From Bacteroidota bacterium (GTDB taxonomy: Bacteria > Bacteroidota > Bacteroidia > Chitinophagales > Chitinophagaceae), in NCBI GenBank assembly GCA_018268085.1, contig JAFDXE010000030.1:1-56012 (forward strand): a stretch of DNA of 56,012 nucleotides. Direction: 5' to 3'. How positions within the stretch are numbered: position 1 is the first letter of the stretch; each line of letters begins with the position of its first letter. A program made the translations under genes and the position numbers. Shown here in pieces: positions 49,384-56,012 of the stretch. The notes below the pieces were generated by a model. The model saw nothing but the letters and a program-made list of their open reading frames with translations. It did no database searches and had not been told where the DNA came from.

Positions 49384-50163
49384 TTACGATACCTGTGCTC
49401 CGTTAACGATGCCCAGTAATTCAGCATGTATTTTTCCATTGGTGGCACAAATATGCGGCTGGTAAGCGGAGTAATAGTTGCCGGCGAAATCCGTTACCGT
49501 TCCGCCTGCTTCTTCTACGATTAAAAAACCGGCTGCACTGTCCCACGCACTTAATTTATGTTCGTAAAATCCATCAAATCTTCCGGCTGCAACCCAGCAT
49601 AAATCAATAGCCGCACTTCCCAGCCTGCGCACCGGGATTCCTTTGCGGATTAATTTTTCGAATACCTGCAAAGGGCCGTTTTCCGTATCAAGATAAGTAT
49701 AAGGAAATCCGGTAACGAGGCAGCTCTTAATCACTTCAGTTTTATTGCTTACTGCAATTTTTTTATCGTTAAGTGTAGCGCCTTTTCCTTTTTCAGCAAC
49801 ATACAACTCGTTCATGAGCGGATTGTACACGGCACCCAAAATCATCTTCCCGTTTTTTTCTACCGCAATACTTACGCAGCAAATGGGAATGCCATTGGCA
49901 AAATTCACTGTTCCGTCTATTGGATCTATGATCCATTTATATTCACTTTCCGACGGAATGGCGCCGGTTTCTTCACTCAATATAAAATGATCGGGATACA
50001 CGTTTCGTATTACATCGATGATCGCTTTTTCCGAGGCATGATCGGCTTCCGTTACCAGGTTGTTTATTCCTTCTTTGTTGGAGATCTTGAATTCGTTATT
50101 GAAAAATTTTTGCAATTGAGCAGCGCCCGCATGAACGGCATTGAGTAACGTTGTTTGTAACAT
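49384..50163 (-). CDS. Inositol-1-monophosphatase family protein (SuhB-like)
   Basis: A 259-residue Mg2+-dependent phosphatase. Motif A is IIDPIDGTVNFANGIP near residues 80-95, with EETG upstream as the first metal ligand region, and motif B is LSAWDSAAGFLIVEEAGG near 205-222. It should hydrolyse inositol 1-phosphate or related sugar phosphates. The 54-base gap to thiL and equal orientation suggest a possible common transcript. It is divergent from the glycosyltransferase gene. Confidence 0.92.
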   Translation of the reverse strand: MLQTTLLNAVHAGAAQLQKFFNNEFKISNKEGINNLVTEADHASEKAIIDVIRNVYPDHFILSEETGAIPSESEYKWIIDPIDGTVNFANGIPICCVSIAVEKNGKMILGAVYNPLMNELYVAEKGKGATLNDKKIAVSNKTEVIKSCLVTGFPYTYLDTENGPLQVFEKLIRKGIPVRRLGSAAIDLCWVAAGRFDGFYEHKLSAWDSAAGFLIVEEAGGTVTDFAGNYYSAYQPHICATNGKIHAELLGIVNGAQVS

Positions 50164-50255
50164 GCGGCAAAGATACAGGATGGAATAATGCTTCCTGCAT
50201 CTGTTCTTTATTATATTGCGATGTAATAACGAATAAGCGTAATAAATTCTATTGT

Positions 50256-51497
50256 TTGGATCTTTCTGTAATCATAGTAAACTATAACGTAAAATATTTC
50301 CTGGAACAATGTTTATGTTCTGTGATCAATGCCGCTCGTAATATCCGGGCTGAAATTATCGTGGTGGATAATAATTCATCAGATGGAAGCAGGAGCTATC
50401 TCGAAAAAAAATTTCCTGAAGTAATTTTCAAATGGAACAATATAAATGCAGGTTTTGCAAAAGCCAATAACAGTGCATTGCAGGATGCAAGAGGTGAGTG
50501 CGTATTGTTCTTAAATCCTGATACAATTGTTGCAGAAGATTGTTTTGAGCAATGTCTTGCGTTTGTTCGCAAAACAGCAGATTGCGGAGCGTTGGGTGTA
50601 CGCATGATCGATGGGGCCGGTTATTTTTTGAAAGAAAGCAAAAGATCCTTTCCTTCTGTGGCCGCATCGTTTTACAGGATGACTGGTTTTACAAAATTGT
50701 TTCCCTATTCAGCAAAATTCTCCAGGTATTATGCCGGTCATTTGCCGGAGCATGATATCCATGAAACCGATGTACTGGCAGGAGCGTTTTTGTTTGTGCA
50801 TCAACGGGCTTTGAATGCGGTGAAAGGATTTGATGAAGATTTTTTTATGTATGGAGAAGATATAGATTTTTCCTGGCGCATACAGGAAGCCGGTTTTAAA
50901 AATTATTATTTTCCTCAAACTACCATCATTCATTTTAAGGGTGAAAGTGCACAGAAAGATGTGCCGGCTTACATCCATCGTTTTTATGAAGCCATGCAGT
51001 TGTTTGTAAAAAAACATTACCGTCACCGGCGTGGAATTAAGTTATTGATGAAGCCTGCAATTCATGTAAGTAAATTAATGGCTTACCTGTTATATTATAG
51101 TAAGAAAATATTGAGCCGGAAGAAGATAATGAAACCTGAGGAGCGGGAAACGATTGTGGTGGCAGATCAGCAATATTTTAATGAAATGATTGGCCTGATA
51201 AAGCATGCTGCAGATCCGCTTATCATCCAGGGCAGAATAGCGTTGGATAGTCATGATAAAAATCCTGCTTCCGGAAGCCTTGGTGATATTGCAGCCATTG
51301 TTAAACGAAATAAAATTGCGAAAATTATTTTTTGTGAATCCCCGCTTACTTTTTCAACGATCATTGAGTTAACAGATAAGTTAAAAGGCAAGGCTGATTT
51401 TCTTTATCATGCAAAACGGAGTGAAAGTATTGTAGGCAGCAACAATAAAAATGTGCAGGGTTTGGTAATTGCCTCAGATGATAGTGCTGGTTTATAG
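50256..51497 (+). CDS. Family 2 glycosyltransferase with C-terminal nucleotide-binding-like domain
   Basis: A 413-residue protein. No in-frame ATG exists at the front, and TTG 50256 (giving LDLSVIIVNYN) is the best start since GT-A enzymes begin at exactly this strand. Upstream sequence reads through the divergent promoter region. VVDNNSSDGS and NAGFAKANNSAL mark the donor site and LFLNPDT the metal motif. The segment EDIDFSWRIQEAGFKNYY is the acceptor region of rhamnosyl-like enzymes. From about 320 a Rossmann-like domain (IVVADQQYFNEM, IFCESPLTFSTI) resembles the CoA-binding-like region of polyprenyl glycosylphosphotransferases. It likely builds cell-surface glycans. The last 6 bases overlap the convergent glycosyltransferase gene. 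Confidence 0.82.
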   Translation: MDLSVIIVNYNVKYFLEQCLCSVINAARNIRAEIIVVDNNSSDGSRSYLEKKFPEVIFKWNNINAGFAKANNSALQDARGECVLFLNPDTIVAEDCFEQCLAFVRKTADCGALGVRMIDGAGYFLKESKRSFPSVAASFYRMTGFTKLFPYSAKFSRYYAGHLPEHDIHETDVLAGAFLFVHQRALNAVKGFDEDFFMYGEDIDFSWRIQEAGFKNYYFPQTTIIHFKGESAQKDVPAYIHRFYEAMQLFVKKHYRHRRGIKLLMKPAIHVSKLMAYLLYYSKKILSRKKIMKPEERETIVVADQQYFNEMIGLIKHAADPLIIQGRIALDSHDKNPASGSLGDIAAIVKRNKIAKIIFCESPLTFSTIIELTDKLKGKADFLYHAKRSESIVGSNNKNVQGLVIASDDSAGL

Positions 51498-52592
51498 TTG
51501 ATGATACCATTCGGTAACCACCTCTTCATACAAAGTTGTAAACAAGATCGGGTTTCCCGGTAGCGTATCTAATTTTTCCAGTTCCTGTTGCAGGTTAAAT
51601 TTTTCCTGTGCTGCTGTAATAAATATTTTTTTATCAGCAAGATAGTTTCCCAGCCATTCCTGTTCTGTTTGTCCGGGTGTAGGCACCAACACGGCGCCCC
51701 GTTGTAAACTAACCAGGTCCATGATGGTAGAGTAGCCGCATCTTGCAATAATTGATTTGGATTGCAGGATCAGTTGGTTAAGTTCGTTTGCCGAGCAATG
51801 ATTATAAAATGTAATATTTTTTTTCTGAACAGGTGGTAGTGTAGTAGCGCCCGGTAGTCCACGAACGACTACTATTTTTTCCTCCCGGGAAATAAGTTGT
51901 TCGAGTAATATGTTTTCGAAGAGGCTGCGTTGCGGTTCCGGTCCCGATATTAAGACCAGCATATCTATATTTTGTGTTGTTGCAGACAGATGAAATCTTG
52001 ACAGGACACCGATATATTTTACGGGTATGGAAGGCAGTTGATCGGGATGAGATAAAGTTCCGGCGAGGTTAATATTACCTGCTGAATCAGGTACCCAGCA
52101 TTCCGAAAATTTATGGATAAAACGGTAGTTGATTTGCTGAGCAAGTTTGTTCAGGAGCGGGTTGCCGGTTTGAATGTGTAACTGGTGTGTTATGAATACC
52201 GACGGAATGTTTGTTGAATGTAAACCAAAGCGATTGTCGGAAATAACAGCGTCTATTTCGTGTTGTATGATTGTTTTTTGCAGCCATTTATTTTCCTTCC
52301 GGATGCTGCGAATGATTGAGGGCGCCTGGCTCAGCATTTTTCGAAAAAATGAATTCCTGTTTTTGCTGTACTGTACCTGGTATCCTTTCAACCGTAATAT
52401 TGCTATGCCGGGAAATTCTTTTTGGAGGAGCTGTGCAATGTCGCCATCAGCAGCAATAAAGAGTTTTGCTCCCAGTTGAATCAATAATTTTATGAGGGGA
52501 ATGCAACGGGTAGCGTGACCGAGGCCCCAATCCAGCGGGGCAATTAAAATCCGCTTTTCCGGCTTTTTTTTGTTAATTTTCCCAAGATTCAT
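51492..52592 (-). CDS. MurG-like glycosyltransferase (GT-B)
   Basis: A 366-residue protein with a GT-B fold. The N-terminal domain starts with ILIAPLDWGLGHATRCIPLI, the flexible GLGH loop found in UDP-sugar transferases of this kind, then FIAADGDIAQLL. The C-terminal domain contains LVLISGPEPQRSLFE and SIIARCGYSTIMDLVSLQRG, the UDP-binding signature of the MurG/MGDG-synthase group, followed by GQTEQEWLGNYLAD. It is not MurG itself (no typical N-terminal GGTGGH). The product may be a glycolipid or a surface polysaccharide. It is convergent with the family 2 enzyme. Confidence 0.83.
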   Translation of the reverse strand: MNLGKINKKKPEKRILIAPLDWGLGHATRCIPLIKLLIQLGAKLFIAADGDIAQLLQKEFPGIAILRLKGYQVQYSKNRNSFFRKMLSQAPSIIRSIRKENKWLQKTIIQHEIDAVISDNRFGLHSTNIPSVFITHQLHIQTGNPLLNKLAQQINYRFIHKFSECWVPDSAGNINLAGTLSHPDQLPSIPVKYIGVLSRFHLSATTQNIDMLVLISGPEPQRSLFENILLEQLISREEKIVVVRGLPGATTLPPVQKKNITFYNHCSANELNQLILQSKSIIARCGYSTIMDLVSLQRGAVLVPTPGQTEQEWLGNYLADKKIFITAAQEKFNLQQELEKLDTLPGNPILFTTLYEEVVTEWYHQL

Positions 52593-52647
52593 TCAATAAA
52601 GGCAATATTTATTTGTGAAAATAGTTTAATTTGGTAACCTGATTATT

Positions 52648-52773
52648 ATGAAAAAAGTATTGAAACTGGCATCGATTCTGTTAATCGCTATTACATTGGT
52701 TGCAACGGGTTGCTCATCTTCAAAGAAAGGGCATTGTAGTTGTGCAGGTATGGTAGGATACGGTGTCAGATAA
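52648..52773 (+). CDS. 41-residue small lipoprotein
   Basis: ATG 52648 begins MKKVLKLASILLIAITLVAT, a lipoprotein signal whose lipobox ends at C22 (TGC). The mature part is only about 20 residues: CSSSKKGHCSCAGMVGYGVR. The HCSCAGM pattern is typical of tiny Bacteroidota lipoproteins next to aminotransferase and adenylate kinase regions. It ends 14 bases before the start of the next gene. Function is unknown. Confidence 0.65.
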   Translation: MKKVLKLASILLIAITLVATGCSSSKKGHCSCAGMVGYGVR

Positions 52774-52786
52774 AAATGTTCAAAGA

Positions 52787-53035
52787 ATGAACAAATCTAA
52801 CCGCGATTTACTGGTATTATTCAAACAGGAACTGATGACTCCCCAGGCTATTGAGCAGGAGGTAAGTTGGTTGCATGAATTGCTGTACACCGTAGAGCGG
52901 ATGGAAAATTTTACCCGTGCACACGAATTGATCGACCTCAATAAATATAAGATCTCCGGCAACCCGGTTGACATAAAGAAAAATGTACGAAGGAAAAAAG
53001 ATCAGCCTTTTGTTTTCCTTAATAATAAGAACTAA
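52787..53035 (+). CDS. Uncharacterised 82-residue cytoplasmic protein
   Basis: I start at ATG 52787 (MNKSNRDLLVLFKQELMTP); a GTG eight codons upstream overlaps the small lipoprotein gene and is less likely. The protein is helical and charged, with WLHELLYTVERMENFTRAHE in the middle and a basic C-terminus (IKKNVRRKKDQP). Its position right after the small lipoprotein suggests a common transcript. I do not know the family. Confidence 0.62.
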   Translation: MNKSNRDLLVLFKQELMTPQAIEQEVSWLHELLYTVERMENFTRAHELIDLNKYKISGNPVDIKKNVRRKKDQPFVFLNNKN

Positions 53036-53054
53036 CGTTTCTGCCTGCCCGATC

Positions 53055-54320
53055 TCAGATCAGTTTTTTCAGCGCCTCTTTTAATTTGATAAATACTGTA
53101 TCAATTTCTTCTTTTTTACAGCAACCTACGCTAAGCCTGTACCAGTTGCTTTCTCTGCCTGCACCGAAAAATCCAAATGGAACCATTGCCAGTTTTGCTT
53201 CGCTCAACAAATATTCTGTAACAGCAGCCTGATCTTCAAGTACATTGCCGTCGCTGGTTTGTTTTCCAACCAAATCAATTTGTACAGTAAGGTAAATAGC
53301 CGCTTGTGGAATGATGGCATCAACGGAAAACCCCTCCGATTTTAATTGCTTAAACCCTTCGTATAATTTCTGGAGCCGGTATTCAACTTCACTTTTAAAG
53401 CCGGTTAAATATTCCTGTACTTCGCTATCGCGGGAAAGAAATTTTGCTACAGCTTTTTGTTCAGCCATGGGTGCCCATGATCCGATGTGACTGTTTAGTG
53501 AACGCATTTTTACAATAAGTTCGGCAGGTCCAAGCGACCAACCCACCCGTACGCCTGTAGAGGCAAAAGATTTACTGATGCCATCAACAAATACGGTATA
53601 GTTTTTCATTTGTGGTCTTAATGAAACCGGGTTGTAATGTCGGGTATTGCCGTACGTTAGTGTCCAGTAAATCTGGTCGTACATCAGGTACAGCTTTTTT
53701 TCGCCTTCTGGTCTTGTTTCGTTTTCTGCAATAACCAGATCGCAAATAGCTTCCAGTTCTTCTTTTGAGAAAACAGTACCGGTAGGATTTAAAGGGGAGC
53801 ATAGTGCCAGCAGGGTTGCGCCTTTTATATGAGGGGCGATTTGTGCGGCAGTGGGCATGAAGTTATTTTCTTTAGTGGCTTCAATTACTACATGTTTTGC
53901 ATCTGTAAAATGGGCATAGTGGTTATTATTCCAGCTTGGAACGGGATAGATCACTTTATCGCCTTTATCAACAATGCTCCTGAAAATAGAATAGATTAAT
54001 GGTCGGCCACCGCAGGAAATCAGTACTTCCTGTGGCGTATAATGTATGCCTTCGTTTTTTTCGATAAAATCTGCTACGGCTTTTCTAAGATCAAGTTCGC
54101 CTTCTGCGCCCGGATAGGTGGTGTACCCATCTTTGTATGCCTGGATAATTTCTTTTAGTAAACCTTCAGGTATAGGGAACTGTGAAGAATCGAAATCGCC
54201 AATGGTGTAATTGTATATATGTTCACCGTTTTTAATTTTTTCCTTGATAGCGCCTCCGAGGCGTACGATTTCTGAAGCGATGAGCGTGTCGGCCAGGTGA
54301 CTAAATTTTAATTTACTCAT
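53055..54320 (-). CDS. Class I/II PLP aminotransferase (aspartate-type)
   Basis: A 421-residue enzyme. The PLP-binding lysine is in VDGISKSFASTGVRVGWSLG near residue 240. CGGRPLIYSIFRSI, LCSPLNPTGTVFS and YDQIYWTLTYG give the cofactor-binding Asn and Asp/Tyr region, and RLSVGCCKKEEID has the substrate-carboxylate Arg. It should transaminate aspartate or another amino acid with 2-oxoglutarate. It is monocistronic and convergent with the preceding small gene. Confidence 0.92.
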   Translation of the reverse strand: MSKLKFSHLADTLIASEIVRLGGAIKEKIKNGEHIYNYTIGDFDSSQFPIPEGLLKEIIQAYKDGYTTYPGAEGELDLRKAVADFIEKNEGIHYTPQEVLISCGGRPLIYSIFRSIVDKGDKVIYPVPSWNNNHYAHFTDAKHVVIEATKENNFMPTAAQIAPHIKGATLLALCSPLNPTGTVFSKEELEAICDLVIAENETRPEGEKKLYLMYDQIYWTLTYGNTRHYNPVSLRPQMKNYTVFVDGISKSFASTGVRVGWSLGPAELIVKMRSLNSHIGSWAPMAEQKAVAKFLSRDSEVQEYLTGFKSEVEYRLQKLYEGFKQLKSEGFSVDAIIPQAAIYLTVQIDLVGKQTSDGNVLEDQAAVTEYLLSEAKLAMVPFGFFGAGRESNWYRLSVGCCKKEEIDTVFIKLKEALKKLI

Positions 54321-54704
54321 ATATACAATTGTTGAGGTATTGATTGAAACCGCAAAAGTAAGGAATATGAGATAGGAAATAAGGAATTGGAAGGCAGTGT
54401 AAAGAATAAGAAAGGGGCCCGACGTTTGGAAAATGCGGCTACAGCAGTAATAATTTCCCTGGAATATTAAGTCATTCTATTGTTTAAGCAAATTACACAT
54501 GATGTTTTGAGTTTTAAATTTGCGATTTATTCAATTAAAGCCGGATAAATAGTACAAGAATATTATATTTACTGAATAAACTGCATTTTATTATTGGATT
54601 GTGTCTGTTAGATTAAAAATGTTCAGGTTTAAAAATGCTTAGTTAGTTTTGCAGCGTTCTAAAACAATCGGGCAATTTATTTCATCCAGAAGTTTAGATA
54701 AAAT
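54321..54704 (+). promoter_or_regulatory. Intergenic region with candidate adk promoter
   Basis: In 384 gene-free bases the one clear signal is TAGTTTTG at 54644-54651, a match to TAnnTTTG, 53 bases before the adenylate kinase start. A -33 partner is not obvious. The rest is AT-rich, with no hairpin I would call a terminator. Confidence 0.4.
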
Positions 54705-55283
54705 ATGTTCAACTTAATACTCTTTGGCCCCCCGGGCAGTGGAAAAGGTACGCAAAGCGAAAAGCTGATTGAGAAATACGGTTTAAAACATTTAAGTACT
54801 GGTGATCTATTGCGATCAGAAATTGCGAGGAACACCCCGTTGGGACTGGAAGCGAAAAACTTAATGGATAAGGGCCAGTTGGTTCCGGATGAAGTGGTAA
54901 TTGGAATGATAAGTTCGGCACTTGATTCGAATCCCCAGGCAAAAGGATTTTTATTTGATGGCTTTCCCCGTACATCGGCACAGGCAGAAGCGCTGGATAA
55001 ATTGCTGGAATTAAAAAATGCAACGATTTGCCTGATGGTATCGTTGGAGGTTTCGGAAGATGAACTGGTAAAACGTTTGTTGAAAAGAGGAGAAACCAGT
55101 GGCAGGAGTGATGATACCAATGAGCAGGTGATTCGTGCAAGAATTGTAGAATACCATAATAAAACTGCTGCCGTTGCTGACTATTATCATCGTTTTGGAA
55201 AAGTGAAGATCATTAAGGGCGAAGGAACAATTGATGAGATTTTTAATGATCTCTGTAAAGAAATTGATGCCTGCATGAACTAA
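54705..55283 (+). CDS. adk: Adenylate kinase
   Basis: A 192-residue short-type adenylate kinase that interconverts ATP + AMP and 2 ADP. The P-loop GPPGSGKGT is at residues 8-16. HLSTGDLLRSEI binds AMP, FLFDGFPRTSAQAEAL is the signature segment, and LLKRGETSGRSDDT followed by VIRARIVEYH is the short lid without the zinc-binding Cys residues. The length agrees with the Bacteroidota form. The next gene starts 14 bases downstream, so the pair is probably co-transcribed. Confidence 0.96.
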   Translation: MFNLILFGPPGSGKGTQSEKLIEKYGLKHLSTGDLLRSEIARNTPLGLEAKNLMDKGQLVPDEVVIGMISSALDSNPQAKGFLFDGFPRTSAQAEALDKLLELKNATICLMVSLEVSEDELVKRLLKRGETSGRSDDTNEQVIRARIVEYHNKTAAVADYYHRFGKVKIIKGEGTIDEIFNDLCKEIDACMN

Positions 55284-55297
55284 TTTGAAGAGAAAAT

Positions 55298-55774
55298 ATG
55301 GCTGAGGACAAAGTATTATTTATACAAAGGGAATTGTGCTCATTATTAGCAACACTTCAACCCGAAAAAGTTGGTATCTGGGGCAAGATGAATGCACAAC
55401 AGATGATTGAACATACGGCTGATTTTTTTGATGTATCAGCAGGAAAAGGTGACCAGCATTGCGTAACTCCTGAAGAGCAGCTTCCAAAATTCAGAGCATT
55501 TATTTTTAGTGATAAGCAGTTCAGGGAAAATACAAAAGCCCCTGAAAATGTGGTGCCGGAAGAACCGCTGGCATTGCGAACAGCAAGTATGCAGGCTGCT
55601 ATTGACAAATTGGAAAAATCGATTGATGCGTTTTTCAGGTATTTTGAAACGGATAAAAATCAAACAACTGTACACCCGGTTTTCGGCCCGCTTAATTTTG
55701 ATGAATGGATTTTGTTACATTATAAGCATGTTACTCACCACCTCAGGCAATTCGGATGTACAACTATTTCGTGA
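55298..55774 (+). CDS. DinB-like/DUF1569 protein
   Basis: A 158-residue soluble protein with a DinB-type four-helix pattern and three metal-binding His candidates: MIEHTADFF near residue 31-39 and ILLHYKHVTHHLRQFG near the C-terminus (about 139-154). This spacing is characteristic of DUF1569/DinB_2 metalloproteins in Bacteroidota, some of which act as thiol-dependent transferases. The substrate is unknown. It follows adenylate kinase by 14 bases. Confidence 0.78.
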   Translation: MAEDKVLFIQRELCSLLATLQPEKVGIWGKMNAQQMIEHTADFFDVSAGKGDQHCVTPEEQLPKFRAFIFSDKQFRENTKAPENVVPEEPLALRTASMQAAIDKLEKSIDAFFRYFETDKNQTTVHPVFGPLNFDEWILLHYKHVTHHLRQFGCTTIS

Positions 55775-56012
55775 GGGTATTAAATTTCATTTGCCACAGA
55801 TTTGAAATGGCAATCGGTGTACAAGTTTTTTATTTACAATTTAATTGAAATCTTCCAGGCGTTATTAAACAGGGATTGTATCCTGCGATCATCAGCGTAT
55901 GAGATCAGCGCTTGTCAGCGATAAATTTTTTACCGCTGAATTTCGCTGATAAGTGTAAAGGTATGCTTGAAATCAAAAAGTAATCTCCGCAGAAGTCCGC
56001 GGAACGTATTCG
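55775..56012. other. Terminal intergenic sequence
   Basis: No coding frame is supported. ATCAGCG-type words recur around 55890-55945, with ATCAGCGTATGAGATCAGCG near 55890 and other GCGATAAATTTTT/CGCTGATAA segments, a pattern often seen in dispersed intergenic repeats of this phylum. The window ends within it. Confidence 0.45.

Overview
The window looks like a chromosome segment of a Bacteroidota species, most likely in the Chitinophagaceae or a close relative. The reasons are AT-rich DNA, TAnnTTTG-type promoter boxes with little Shine-Dalgarno sequence, a type IX sorting tail on a secreted hydrolase, a CusA-TolC fused metal pump, and small Cys-rich proteins of types known from this phylum. 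The species cannot be fixed from the sequence alone.

Region 1 (1-1671): an alcohol dehydrogenase, a 7-bp tandem repeat, a tRNA-like remnant and an intact tRNA-Phe(GAA). Region 2 (1673-28096): an integrated element of about 26.4 kb in the 3' end of that tRNA. The 13-bp core CGCCCCACACCAC occurs at 1660-1672 and 28084-28096. A tyrosine integrase lies just inside the right end. A second direct repeat (21 of 23 bases identical) lies inside both ends. The left end carries an excisionase-like HTH protein and a probable replication initiator, followed by a 131-nt hairpin. The cargo is (a) a three-gene operon of membrane-anchored TerB_N/TerB_C protein, BrxD-like ATPase and BrxHI/Lhr-like helicase, (b) small uncharacterised minus-strand genes, and (c) a heavy-metal module: Cys-rich small proteins, HMA and HMBD proteins, a TonB receptor with its own HMA domain, a CusA-TolC fusion, a CusB-like adaptor, a NicO-like membrane protein and a P1B ATPase. 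No conjugation genes are visible.

Region 3 (28084-40202): the displaced tRNA terminator within a 150-bp tandem repeat whose copies begin with decayed tRNA 3' ends. A minus-strand defence cluster follows: McrC, McrB with extra PUA/EVE-like segments, a GIY-YIG nuclease-helicase, an Eco57I-like adenine methyltransferase, a second methyltransferase-like protein without NPPY, a Fic protein with repeated upstream GGTGAATATA boxes, and a UvrD-like helicase with a nuclease-like insert and zinc ribbon.

Region 4 (40456-56012): ordinary chromosome. It holds a surface protein, a T9SS-secreted SGNH hydrolase, an omega-amidase, a REP-like hairpin array, an S41 peptidase lipoprotein, an XRE regulator, ThiL, an inositol monophosphatase, two glycosyltransferases, a small lipoprotein, a class I aminotransferase, adenylate kinase and a DinB-like protein.

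The best candidates for an under-described system are the TerB/BrxD/BrxHI operon standing apart from any BREX locus, the composite methyltransferase-nuclease-McrBC operon, and the replication initiator with its giant bubble-containing hairpin.
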